Assembly (NCBI GenBank): GCA_945946665.1 | Contig: CAMEWO010000005.1 | Coordinates: forward strand, 38,299 to 102,298 | Reading direction: 5' to 3' | From: an uncultured Eubacterium sp. | GTDB lineage: Bacteria; Bacillota; Clostridia; Lachnospirales; Lachnospiraceae | Length of the DNA: 64,000 nucleotides | Part shown: positions 42,421-51,825 of the stretch, piece after piece | Layout: each line of letters starts with the position of its first letter | Numbering within the stretch: the stretch's first letter is position 1 | Made by a program: the position numbers and the translations under genes | Notes under the pieces: generated by a model | Databases searched by the model: none | The model's input: the letters and a program-made list of their open reading frames with translations, nothing else | What the model was told of the DNA's origin: nothing

Positions 42421-42660
42421 TTAATACTCCATAAATTCATTAATATCTCTTAATATGTCCTCTAACTGTGAACCATCATCCTGTATGGTGAGATGGAGCG
42501 GTTTGCTGATATCCAGACTAAATAATCCCACTAATGACTTAGCATCAACACAGCTATGTCCTGACTCAATATCAAAGGAACATGGATATTTGCTTACAGT
42601 ACTGACAAACCTCTGCACCTTCTCAACAGAATCAAGTAAAATACTTACAGTAAACATATC
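42421..42660 (-). CDS. HPr-like protein lacking the active-site histidine
   Basis: 79 residues. The HPr fold is suggested by the length and by D-A-K-S-L-V-G-L-F-S-L-D-I in the place of the HPr serine-phosphorylation helix (K-S-x-x-G-x-M-S-L). The segment that should be G-L-H-A-R-P-A is here S-V-E-K-V-Q-R-F, so there is no His15 and no phosphocarrier role through that site. The serine (S of K-S-L) is kept. ATG 42660 has AGGAGG six bases upstream; a longer frame to 42711 lacks one. Perhaps a regulator akin to Crh, but this is inference. Confidence 0.75.
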   Translation of the reverse strand, partial: DMFTVSILLDSVEKVQRFVSTVSKYPCSFDIESGHSCVDAKSLVGLFSLDISKPLHLTIQDDGSQLEDILRDINEFMEY

Positions 42661-42775
42661 AGTCCTCCTAAGTACTTTCCCTATCTTTATCGCCCACAGC
42701 AACAAACACAATTATACACTATTTTTCTAAAAAAGCAAATTGTTTTTGCCATTTCTTGAAAAATTTTTAACAAAC

Positions 42776-44392
42776 TTACATAAGAGGAGCGATAAGTCTG
42801 AATACACGTCCCAGAGTCTTCTTTATCCATGGATAATTATCACAGTCTGCAATAGTTATTTCCTGGCACTTCTCCAATGTTGCCTGGAAATCATCCTCAA
42901 TATCCTTAAGACATCCATTGTTATATATGTATGTTCCACATTCAAAATGCAGATAGAGGCTCCTGTAATCCAGATTCACACTGCCTACAGTTCCCCTTAT
43001 ATCATCACTGACAAACTCCTTGGCATGAACAAATCCAGGTGTGTACTCATATATCTTAACACCCTTTTCAAGAAGTTTCCTATAATAGCTTCTCGCCAGC
43101 AGATATGCATATTTCTTATCAGGTATATGAGGCATAATAATTACTGTTTCAACACCTCGCACAGCAGCATAGCTTAACGTCTGGATAAGCTCATCATCCA
43201 GTATAAGATATGGTGTCATAATGTGCACATACCTTGTAGCCCTGTTAAGAATATCAATATATATCTGCTTTCCTACTCTTTCATCATCAAATGGGCTGTC
43301 ACCATATGGTATTACAAATCCGCCTGAACGAAGCTTGTCATTCTCTTTATCAATGTCAAATAAACATTCATCAGTAGAAAAATCCGGGATATATTTATTC
43401 AGTTCTTCCTCCGGAACACTGTTTCTCTTACCTGCTACATTCCACATAGTAAGAAACATGTAAGTAAAGCTTCTTACAGCATTTCCCTTAATCATGATAG
43501 CCGTATCTTTCCAGTGTCCGAATCTTTCATACTTGTTGACATACTCATCTGCCAGATTAATTCCGCCAGTAAATGCAACCTTGCCATCAATAATAAGTAT
43601 CTTTCTGTGGTCACGGTTATTCTGTACTGTGGACAGAGCTGGTCTTATCTGTGAGAATGGTCTGGCATTAATGCCCTTTTCTGCAAGTTTCTTGTAAAAG
43701 CCAAATGGAACATTGACCAGGCTGTTCATTCCGTCATACATAAAACGTACTTCAACACCCTCAGCCACCTTTTCCTCAAGAATTTTCTCAACAGACTGCC
43801 ACATTACTCCATCTGCCACAATGAAGTATTCCATGAATATAAAATGCTCCGCCTGTCTTAGCTGTTTAAGCATCTCCTCCCATTTGTCGTCACCAAGGGG
43901 GAAGAATTCACATTCATTGTCATAGTATGGAGTGAAGCTTCCTATACTGTAAAGGTATTTTGCAATATTAATTTCCCCGTCAGGCTCATTCTTGATTCTG
44001 TCTGTGTATTCCTCGTTAACATGTATGTGCCTGCTTATCTGTGTATTAACACTATCAAGCCTTATTCTCATAATCTTAGTATCAACCTGGAAATTAACGA
44101 ACAGATACGCCACAATTCCACACACTGGAAAGGCAAGCACTGGCACAATCCACGCCATCTTGTAACCAGCATTGGTATCTTCATTCAGAATATGTACCAC
44201 CACAATCAGACCTATAATCTGAAATGCCATATAATAAATGGCAAAATACTTATACAGCAGGTTCGAACCTACAACAATCATCGCCACCTGAAGCAGTACT
44301 GCAATAAGAACCATGGCTGTTCTGCCGAATACCAGCCTTGACAGCACTCTGATTTTTCGTTTTAACCTATCCAACTTATCCATAGCATCCAT
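42776..44392 (-). CDS. cls: Cardiolipin synthase
   Basis: 538 residues. Two N-terminal hydrophobic helices follow a charged start (~24-45, 50-70), with another near 78-100; then two phospholipase D domains with H-R-K-I-L-I-I-D (G-G-I-N after it) and H-A-K-E-F-V-S-D (G-S-V-N after it). The enzyme condenses two phosphatidylglycerols to cardiolipin. Both HKD motifs are complete. The start codon has only a weak GAGA upstream. Single gene, downstream of gltBD and separated from it by a terminator. Confidence 0.93.
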   Translation of the reverse strand: MDAMDKLDRLKRKIRVLSRLVFGRTAMVLIAVLLQVAMIVVGSNLLYKYFAIYYMAFQIIGLIVVVHILNEDTNAGYKMAWIVPVLAFPVCGIVAYLFVNFQVDTKIMRIRLDSVNTQISRHIHVNEEYTDRIKNEPDGEINIAKYLYSIGSFTPYYDNECEFFPLGDDKWEEMLKQLRQAEHFIFMEYFIVADGVMWQSVEKILEEKVAEGVEVRFMYDGMNSLVNVPFGFYKKLAEKGINARPFSQIRPALSTVQNNRDHRKILIIDGKVAFTGGINLADEYVNKYERFGHWKDTAIMIKGNAVRSFTYMFLTMWNVAGKRNSVPEEELNKYIPDFSTDECLFDIDKENDKLRSGGFVIPYGDSPFDDERVGKQIYIDILNRATRYVHIMTPYLILDDELIQTLSYAAVRGVETVIIMPHIPDKKYAYLLARSYYRKLLEKGVKIYEYTPGFVHAKEFVSDDIRGTVGSVNLDYRSLYLHFECGTYIYNNGCLKDIEDDFQATLEKCQEITIADCDNYPWIKKTLGRVFRLIAPLM

Positions 44393-44482
44393 ATCTCTAT
44401 CTCAAAAACTAATAAAATTAATCAACTAGCCCGTATTATATCACATTATTACAAATATTTCCACCTATGCCATATATATAAT

Positions 44483-44529
44483 AATAAAAGAAATCAGAGA
44501 CTGCACACCCTGCAGATGTTCAGCCTCTG
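44483..44529 (-). terminator. Terminator after gltBD
   Basis: On the minus strand CAGAG-GCTG and TGCAG-TCTCTG form a stem with a larger loop, followed by ATTTCTTTTATTATTAT. It lies 20 bp past the gltD stop. Confidence 0.65.
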
Positions 44530-44548
44530 AAAAGCATTTTCACTTGTT

Positions 44549-46033
44549 TTAAAGATTGGTATATCCCATAAGATACTGGTCAACTGCCCTTGCACAGTCA
44601 CGTCCCTGTCTTATAGCCTTAACTACAAGAGACTGTCCTGTGTGGCAGTCACCTGCAGTAAATATTCCATTAACAGATGTTGCATAAGAATCTGCATCTG
44701 TCTTGATATTGGTACGCTCATTAAGCTCAACACCAAATGCATCTGTGACATACTTCTGTGTTCCAAGAAATCCTGCTGCAATAAGAACAATTTCACAAGG
44801 AATCTCTTTCTCTGTTCCATCAACCGGAACCATCATTCTTCTTCCAGTCTTCTCATCTATCTTTGACTCAAGACTTACTGTGATAAGCTTTGAAAGATTA
44901 CCCTTCTTATCCTTGACGAATTCCTTAACAGTTGTGGTATATATTCTTGGGTCATGTCCAAATACTGCAATAGCCTCTTCCTGACCATAGTCTGTCTTGC
45001 AGACTAATGGCCACTGTGGCCAAGGATTGCTTTCAGCTCTCTCATCTGGTGCCTTAGGCATCATCTCCAGCTGGGTAACTGACTTGCAGCCATGTCTTAT
45101 ACATGTTCCCACACAGTCATTACCTGTATCACCGCCACCGATAACTACAACATTCTTATCCCTAGCTGATATATATGTACCTTCCTTAAGTCCGTTATCA
45201 AGCAGTGCTTTGGTTGTTGATGTAAGGAAATCTACTGCAAAATATATTCCGTTAGCATCCCTTCCAGGAGCATTGATATCTCTTGGATTAGAGGCACCAC
45301 AGGCAAGGACAACAGCATCATATTCCTTAAGAATATCCTTTGCCTTAACATCAGCTCCAACATTGGCGTTAACTACAAACTCAACGCCTTCTTCTCTCAT
45401 AACATCAAGCTTTCTATCAATTATATGCTTTTCAAGCTTCATGTTAGGAATGCCATATCTCAACAGTCCACCAATTCTGTCACTTCTCTCAAATACAGTA
45501 ACATTATGTCCTCTTGTGTTAAGCTGGTCAGCCACAGCAAGACCTGCAGGGCCTGAACCAATTACAGCAATCTTCTTTCCTGTTCTTACAACCGGTGGTT
45601 TAGCTGCTGCCCATCCATTTGCATAAGCCTTCTCAATAATAGCCAGCTCATTTTCTTTAGTACATACTGGCTCTCCGTTAAGTCCACATGTACACGCTTT
45701 CTCACACAGCGCAGGACATACACGGCTTGTAAACTCAGGGAAATTGCTGGTCTTGTGAAGTCTGTTGTATGCTCTCTCCCAATTTCCCTCATATACCAGG
45801 TCATTCCACTCTGGTATAAGATTGTTAAGTGGACATCCGCTTGTCATTCCCTTGATAGTCATACCTGACTGGCAGAATGGAACACCACAGTCCATGCAGC
45901 GTGCAGCCTGGCATTTCTGTTCTTCCTCTGGCAAAGGTGTATGGAATTCGTTGAAATTCTTAATTCTCTCTTTTGGTGAAGATGCCTTTGCCTCTTTACG
46001 ATCATATTCTATAAATCCTGTTGGCTTTCCCAT
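44549..46033 (-). CDS. gltD: Glutamate synthase small subunit
   Basis: 494 residues. N-terminal Fe-S cluster domain with C-M-D-C-G-V-P-F-C near residue 46 and C-P-L, then C-P-A-L-C-E-K-A-C; FAD-binding G-S-G-P-A-G-L near 158 and NAD(P)H-binding G-G-G-D-T-G-N near 300; final G-I-F-T-A-G-D-C. It passes electrons from NAD(P)H to the large subunit. AAAGGAG precedes the ATG; the gene follows gltB by 29 bp. Confidence 0.96.
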   Translation of the reverse strand: MGKPTGFIEYDRKEAKASSPKERIKNFNEFHTPLPEEEQKCQAARCMDCGVPFCQSGMTIKGMTSGCPLNNLIPEWNDLVYEGNWERAYNRLHKTSNFPEFTSRVCPALCEKACTCGLNGEPVCTKENELAIIEKAYANGWAAAKPPVVRTGKKIAVIGSGPAGLAVADQLNTRGHNVTVFERSDRIGGLLRYGIPNMKLEKHIIDRKLDVMREEGVEFVVNANVGADVKAKDILKEYDAVVLACGASNPRDINAPGRDANGIYFAVDFLTSTTKALLDNGLKEGTYISARDKNVVVIGGGDTGNDCVGTCIRHGCKSVTQLEMMPKAPDERAESNPWPQWPLVCKTDYGQEEAIAVFGHDPRIYTTTVKEFVKDKKGNLSKLITVSLESKIDEKTGRRMMVPVDGTEKEIPCEIVLIAAGFLGTQKYVTDAFGVELNERTNIKTDADSYATSVNGIFTAGDCHTGQSLVVKAIRQGRDCARAVDQYLMGYTNL

Positions 46034-46062
46034 ATAAAACTCCTTTCGTAGTCCTGATGCAA

Positions 46063-49000
46063 TTACTTTGTAGCAGCGTAAAATGCTTCAATCTGTGCCT
46101 GCTCACTGCTTAAGCCTTTCTCCTCCATCTGGACAATGGTATTAAGCATCTTCTTGTAATCATGAGGAATAATTCTCTTGAACTTAGGAAGATATTCTCC
46201 AAAGTTATCAAGAACCTCCTTGCCCTTCTTTGAGTTTGTGTAAGCAACGTGCTCTGTAATAATCTGCTTTAACTCAAGGACATCATATTTGTCTGTTACA
46301 GGTTCCATTGAAACAAGCTGTTTATTCAGCTTTCTATATAATGTGGTATCTTCATCAAGCACATATGCAATACCACCACTCATACCAGCTGCAAAGTTCT
46401 TACCTGTAGAACCAAGCACTACTACTCGTCCGCCAGTCATATACTCGCATCCATGGTCGCCCACACCTTCAACAACCGCTGTGGCACCCGAATTACGAAC
46501 ACAGAAACGCTCACCAGCCACACCATTTATGAAAGCCTTACCACTTGTAGCACCATACAGGGCAACGTTACCAACAATTATGTTCTCGTCTTCCTTGTAG
46601 GTTATTCCCTTTGGAGGATATACAATCAGCTTTCCGCCTGAAAGACCCTTTCCAAAGTAGTCATTGCTGTCTCCAACAAGTTCAAGTGTAAGTCCTTTAG
46701 GAATAAATGCACCAAAGCTCTGTCCACCAGCACCATTACACTTAACTGTATAAGTATCCTCATCGAGACTTTCGCCAAATCTTCTTGTAATCTCAGCTCC
46801 AAGAAGTGTTCCTAAAGCACGGTCTGTGTTAGTAACATCAACCTCAATACTTCTCTTCTGCTTCTCATCCATGGCTTTCTCAAACTTCTTGATAAGAATC
46901 TTTTCATCAATAGTTTTCTCAAGCTGGAAGTTATATACATCCTTCTTGTTGTAATGAATCTTGCCTGTATCCTTTGCAAATGGATTGTTAAGTATCCTTG
47001 AAAGATCCACCTTAGATGAACGTCCGCTGTCAGGCACATCTCTCTGCTCGAGGAAATCTGTTCTTCCAACAAGCTCGTCCACTGTCTTAACACCAAGCTT
47101 TGCCATATATTCACGAAGCTCCTGGGCAATAAATCTCATGAAGTTCACAATATACTCAGGCTTACCTGTAAATCTCTTACGGAGCTCAGGATTCTGTGTT
47201 GCAACACCAACAGGACATGTATCAAGGTTACAAACTCTCATCATTACACAGCCCATTGTTACAAGCGGAGCTGTGGCAAATCCGAATTCTTCTGCACCAA
47301 GCATTGCTGCTATGGCAACATCACGTCCACTCATAAGCTTACCGTCAGTCTCAATAATAACTCTGTCTCTTAAGCCATTCATAATAAGTGTCTGATGAGC
47401 CTCTGCCAGACCCAGTTCCCAAGGAAGTCCCGCATTGTGGATTGAGCTTCTTGGGGCAGCACCTGTACCTCCGTCATAGCCTGATATAAGAATTACCTGG
47501 GCACCTGCCTTGGCAACACCTGAAGCTACAGTACCTACGCCTGCCTCAGAAACAAGCTTTACAGAAATTCTTGCATTCTTGTTTGCATTCTTCAAATCAT
47601 ATATTAACTGTGCCAAATCCTCGATTGAATAGATATCATGATGAGGTGGAGGTGATATAAGTGATACACCTGGAGTTGAAAGACGTGTCTTAGCAATCCA
47701 TGGATATACTTTCTTTCCTGGAAGGTGTCCACCTTCACCAGGCTTTGCACCCTGAGCCATCTTAATCTGGATTTCCTGTGCACTTACAAGATATCTTGAA
47801 GTAACACCAAATCTACCTGATGCCACCTGCTTAATTGCTGAACATCTGTTAAGTCCGTCTGGTCCAACAGTGAGACGGTCATACTCCTCACCACCTTCAC
47901 CAGAGTTAGACTTTCCATGAAGCATGTTCATTGCAATAGCCATAGTTTCATGTGCTTCCTTAGAGATAGAACCATATGACATGGCACCTGTCTTAAATCT
48001 CTTAACAATAGAATCAACACTTTCAACCTGGTCTATGTTAATGCCCTTTTTAGGGAATTTAATATCCATAAGGCCTCTCAGGTTCATGGCACCTGTCTCT
48101 TTATTAATGAGACTTGTATACTCTTTGAATACGTTGTAATCACCCGTTCTTGTAGCAAGCTGTAAAAGATGAATTGTCTGAGGATTATACAGATGTTCCT
48201 CTTTGCCGCTTCTCATCTTGTGCGCGCCTGTGCTGTCCAGTGTTGTATCTGTAGGAAGTCCCAGTGGGTCAAATGCCTTATCATGAAGTGCCTCCACATC
48301 CTCCTGGATGTCTGCAAGGCTGATACCCTCAATACGGCTTACTGTTCCAGCGAAATATTTGTTAATAACATCAGAGTTAATACCAATTGCCTCAAATATC
48401 TTGGCACCCTGATATGACTGGATTGTTGATATACCCATCTTAGCAGCTATCTTAGTGATACCACCGATAATTGCGGCGTTGTAGTCATCAACAGCTGCGT
48501 AATAATCCTTGTCCAGCATGTTAAGGTCAATAAGTTCCTGAATACTCTCCTGTGCAAGATATGGATTAATTGCTGAAGCACCATAACCAAGAAGTGTTGC
48601 AAAATGATGTACGTCTCTTGGCTCGCCACTCTCTAATATAACAGCCATCTTAGTTCTCTTCTTTGTCTGTACCAGATACTGCTGAAGAGCTGATACCGCA
48701 AGAAGCGAAGGAATAGCCACATGATTTTCATCAACTCCCCTGTCGGAAAGGATTATAATATTAATGCCATCTCTGTATGCCCTGTCCACCTCAACAAACA
48801 GGTGGTCAATAGCCTTCTCCAGTGATGTATTCTTGTAATATATGATTGGGATAGTCTCAACCTTAAAACCATCCACCTTCATATTCTTAATCTTTAAAAG
48901 GTCTGTGTTAGTAAGAATTGGGTCATTAATTCTTAATACCTTACAGTTTTCTTCCTTCTCTTCAAGAAGGTTACCATCTGTTCCAAGATAAACTGTCGTT

Positions 49001-50601
49001 GAAGTAACCACCTTCTCACGGATTGAATCAATAGGTGGATTAGTAACCTGTGCAAACAGCTGCTTAAAATAGTTGAACAGAGGCTGGTGTTTGTTAGAAA
49101 GCACTGCAATTGGTGTGTCAATACCCATGGCACCGATTGCCTCCGCACCGTTGAGAGCCATTGGAAGAATAGAAGTCTTAAAATCTTCATATGTATAGCC
49201 AAATGCTTTCTGAAGTCTTGCTCTCTCCTCCTTAGTGTGCATCTCAACCTTCTTGTTAGGTATCTTTAAATCCTTAAGCTGTACCAGGTTCTTGTCAAGC
49301 CACTCACCATATGGCTGGCTGCTTGCATACTCTGACTTAAGTTCCTCATCGTCTATAAGTTCGCCCTTAACTGTATCGATAAGAAGCATCTTACCAGGAC
49401 GAATTCTGTCTTTAATCTTAATTCTGCTCTCATCAACAGGAAGAACACCTACCTCAGATGAAAGAATAAGATAATCATCGTTAGTTACATAGTAACGTGA
49501 AGGACGAAGACCATTTCTATCAAGAACGGCACCAATTACATCTCCATCTGTGAAAAGAATTGATGCAGGACCATCCCATGGCTCCATCATAGTTGCATAA
49601 TACTGGTAGAAATCTTTCTTCTCCTGTGACATGGCATTGTTGTTAGCCCATGGTTCAGGAATACATATCATAACTGCCAGTGGAAGAGGCATTCCGTTCA
49701 TTACAAGGAATTCCAGTGTATTATCAAGCATGGCTGAATCTGAACCATTTGTATTAACTACTGGTGTAATCTTTGACATTTCATTCTCAAGATAATCAGA
49801 ATACATTGTCTCTTCTCGTGAAAGCATTCTGTCCGCATTACCCTTGATTGTGTTAATCTCACCATTATGTACAATCATTCTGTATGGATGAGCTCTCTCC
49901 CAGCTTGGATTAGTGTTGGTAGAGAATCTTGAATGAACGAATGCCATGGCTGACTCGTAGTCAGGGTCTTCCAGATCCTTAAAGAACTGACGGAGCTGTC
50001 CAACAAGGAACATTCCCTTATATACAATAGTTCTGCTTGAAAGAGAAACTACATATGAATCTTCATTAGTCTGCTCAAAGACTCTTCTTGCCACATAGAG
50101 CTTCCTGTCGAAGTCAATACCCTTATTGACATTAGCAGGTTTCTTAATGAATGCCTGCATTATGTATGGCATACAATCAAGAGCCTTCTTTCCAAGAACT
50201 TCTGGCACAGTTGGAACTACACGCCAGCCAAGGAACTCAAGATTTTCCTTCTCAACAATAATCTCAAACATTTTCTTTGCCTGGTTACGTTTCAGTTCAT
50301 CCTGTGGGAAGAAGAACATACCCACACCATACTCTCTCTCATCGCCAATCTGGATACCTAATGGCTTAACTGCCTTTTTAAAGAATTTGTGAGAAATCTG
50401 AAGAAGAATACCAACACCATCACCGGTCTTTCCTTCAGCATCCTTACCAGCTCTGTGCTCCAGATTCTCAACAATGCTCAAAGCATCTGAAACTGTCTGG
50501 TGTGTCTTAATCCCCTTGATACTTACAACTGCACCAATACCACAGTTGTCATGTTCAAAAGATGGGTCATATAGCCCTAACTGTCTCTGCTCATTTTCCA
50601 T
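46063..50601 (-). CDS. gltB: Glutamate synthase large subunit
   Basis: 1512 residues, full length. It turns 2-oxoglutarate and glutamine into two glutamates. A 19-residue propeptide ends before Cys20 in N-C-G-I-G-A-V, the glutaminase nucleophile. The class II amidotransferase covers up to ~430; the central and FMN domains follow (S-x-P-x-x-H-D-I-Y-S-I-E-D, S-G-Y-D-G-G-T-G-A-A), with 3Fe-4S cysteines in C-x5-C-x4-C (residues C-N-L-D-T-C-P); the C-terminal beta-helix has G-x-x-G-G repeats. AAAGGA lies twelve bases before the ATG. It has a near-consensus promoter at 50667-50695. Confidence 0.97.
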   Translation of the reverse strand: MENEQRQLGLYDPSFEHDNCGIGAVVSIKGIKTHQTVSDALSIVENLEHRAGKDAEGKTGDGVGILLQISHKFFKKAVKPLGIQIGDEREYGVGMFFFPQDELKRNQAKKMFEIIVEKENLEFLGWRVVPTVPEVLGKKALDCMPYIMQAFIKKPANVNKGIDFDRKLYVARRVFEQTNEDSYVVSLSSRTIVYKGMFLVGQLRQFFKDLEDPDYESAMAFVHSRFSTNTNPSWERAHPYRMIVHNGEINTIKGNADRMLSREETMYSDYLENEMSKITPVVNTNGSDSAMLDNTLEFLVMNGMPLPLAVMICIPEPWANNNAMSQEKKDFYQYYATMMEPWDGPASILFTDGDVIGAVLDRNGLRPSRYYVTNDDYLILSSEVGVLPVDESRIKIKDRIRPGKMLLIDTVKGELIDDEELKSEYASSQPYGEWLDKNLVQLKDLKIPNKKVEMHTKEERARLQKAFGYTYEDFKTSILPMALNGAEAIGAMGIDTPIAVLSNKHQPLFNYFKQLFAQVTNPPIDSIREKVVTSTTVYLGTDGNLLEEKEENCKVLRINDPILTNTDLLKIKNMKVDGFKVETIPIIYYKNTSLEKAIDHLFVEVDRAYRDGINIIILSDRGVDENHVAIPSLLAVSALQQYLVQTKKRTKMAVILESGEPRDVHHFATLLGYGASAINPYLAQESIQELIDLNMLDKDYYAAVDDYNAAIIGGITKIAAKMGISTIQSYQGAKIFEAIGINSDVINKYFAGTVSRIEGISLADIQEDVEALHDKAFDPLGLPTDTTLDSTGAHKMRSGKEEHLYNPQTIHLLQLATRTGDYNVFKEYTSLINKETGAMNLRGLMDIKFPKKGINIDQVESVDSIVKRFKTGAMSYGSISKEAHETMAIAMNMLHGKSNSGEGGEEYDRLTVGPDGLNRCSAIKQVASGRFGVTSRYLVSAQEIQIKMAQGAKPGEGGHLPGKKVYPWIAKTRLSTPGVSLISPPPHHDIYSIEDLAQLIYDLKNANKNARISVKLVSEAGVGTVASGVAKAGAQVILISGYDGGTGAAPRSSIHNAGLPWELGLAEAHQTLIMNGLRDRVIIETDGKLMSGRDVAIAAMLGAEEFGFATAPLVTMGCVMMRVCNLDTCPVGVATQNPELRKRFTGKPEYIVNFMRFIAQELREYMAKLGVKTVDELVGRTDFLEQRDVPDSGRSSKVDLSRILNNPFAKDTGKIHYNKKDVYNFQLEKTIDEKILIKKFEKAMDEKQKRSIEVDVTNTDRALGTLLGAEITRRFGESLDEDTYTVKCNGAGGQSFGAFIPKGLTLELVGDSNDYFGKGLSGGKLIVYPPKGITYKEDENIIVGNVALYGATSGKAFINGVAGERFCVRNSGATAVVEGVGDHGCEYMTGGRVVVLGSTGKNFAAGMSGGIAYVLDEDTTLYRKLNKQLVSMEPVTDKYDVLELKQIITEHVAYTNSKKGKEVLDNFGEYLPKFKRIIPHDYKKMLNTIVQMEEKGLSSEQAQIEAFYAATK

Positions 50602-50666
50602 AAGTAGTTTTCATCCTTTCATGTTCTTTCTTCTCTTAGCACACAGTCCTGCGTCGCCTTGAGGAT

Positions 50667-50700
50667 AATATACGCCTTTTTGAAGCAGTTGTAAACAACT
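50667..50700 (-). promoter_or_regulatory. gltB promoter with overlapping dyad
   Basis: On the minus strand TTTACA (50695-50690), 17-bp spacer, TATATT (50672-50667). AGTTGT-AA-ACAACT (50687-50700) covers the -35 and could bind a nitrogen-responsive repressor. The transcript would start ~65 bp before the ATG. The rest of the 298-bp gap is AT-rich and holds the terminator described at 50790. Confidence 0.7.
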
Positions 50701-50789
50701 TTTTTCGTTGAATTGTCTGATTATTTGTATTCTTATCATTATTTATATTAATTATCTGATTATTTAATTTATTTTCTTTTGTTAACGCA

Positions 50790-50822
50790 CAAAAATAGCC
50801 GCTATTTATAAAAAATAGCGGC
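50790..50822 (-). terminator. Terminator after lipid kinase gene
   Basis: GCCGCTATTT and AAATAGCGGC form a perfect 10-bp stem around TTTATA-type loop bases, followed by TATTTTTGTG on the minus strand. Confidence 0.9.
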
Positions 50823-50899
50823 GAAGTTAAACTAAAAAATATATGGTAAAATCTGTTTTTTACTTTATAAAATTAAATTGTGTCTAAATTGTATGTGAA

Positions 50900-51817
50900 T
50901 TATTTTGTATTTTTTCTTTCAATAATAAAATCAACTGCCTGTGGAACCACATCAAAAGAAATATCTTTTCTAAATCCTCCAAACTCACCGTCAAGAGTCC
51001 ATGCAACATCCACCGGGGACTGGAATTCAATATGGTCAGTTTTAAAAGACTCAATAACATTATTATTCTCATATTGCTGTGTCAGCAGACCAGTCACTGC
51101 CTGATGCAGCTCCACAGGATTATTAATCTGCCTTAAAAGAGTTACCTCAAAGAGACCATCACACAAGTCAACATTCTTGCCAGCCAGCCCCTTCACACCT
51201 CCCACAGAACGGGTATTACTCACCATTCCGTACAGGAAATTCCCCTCAAGTTCTCTGTCACCTGCCCGGATGCGAAGATATTGGGGTTTCAAATCTGTAA
51301 GGCTTCTCATCCCCTCAATAATATACGCCTGGTGACCAAGCATATTCTTTAGCTCCTGGGGAGTGGCATAAGACACCTCAGTAAATGCGCCAAATGCAGC
51401 AACATAGTTAAAATTCCTTCCACTGTCAGTCATGCCTATATCACACCTGAAAGCTGTTCCCGTAGAAATAACTCTGGCAGCTTTAACCATATCTTTTGGA
51501 ATTCCCAGACTGGAAGCAAAATCATTAGTTGTTCCGCTAGGAATATATCCAACCGGTATATTGGTTCCATGCTGCTTATTAAGTCTGATAACTGCACCGA
51601 CAGTTTCATTTAACGTGCCATCTCCGCCACTGCAGGCGATAATATCAAACTTCCTGCCATATGTTAGAATATAATCATATCCGTCCTTAGGTGCCCTGGT
51701 AGGATACACAGTAACCTGCAGACCATTCTCTGAAAACATTCTTACAATATCCAGCAGTCTGTTTTTAATCTGTCCCTTTCCCGAATTGGGATTAAAAACG
51801 AATAATATTTTCTTCAT
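50900..51817 (-). CDS. Diacylglycerol kinase-type lipid kinase
   Basis: 305 residues of the DAGK catalytic-domain family (DgkB/YegS-like). Motifs: F-V-F-N-P-N-S-G-K-G near residue 6, A-C-S-G-G-D-G-T-L-N-E near 62 (the nucleotide-binding G-G-D-G-T), G-Y-I-P-S-G-T-T-N-D-F-A near 90, and G-x-F-E-V-T-L-L late. It phosphorylates diacylglycerol or a related lipid at the membrane face. The start lies 9 bp after the beta-CASP gene stop with a weak AGGT site, so coupling is likely. Confidence 0.92.
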   Translation of the reverse strand: MKKILFVFNPNSGKGQIKNRLLDIVRMFSENGLQVTVYPTRAPKDGYDYILTYGRKFDIIACSGGDGTLNETVGAVIRLNKQHGTNIPVGYIPSGTTNDFASSLGIPKDMVKAARVISTGTAFRCDIGMTDSGRNFNYVAAFGAFTEVSYATPQELKNMLGHQAYIIEGMRSLTDLKPQYLRIRAGDRELEGNFLYGMVSNTRSVGGVKGLAGKNVDLCDGLFEVTLLRQINNPVELHQAVTGLLTQQYENNNVIESFKTDHIEFQSPVDVAWTLDGEFGGFRKDISFDVVPQAVDFIIERKNTK

Positions 51818-51825
51818 ACACTAAT

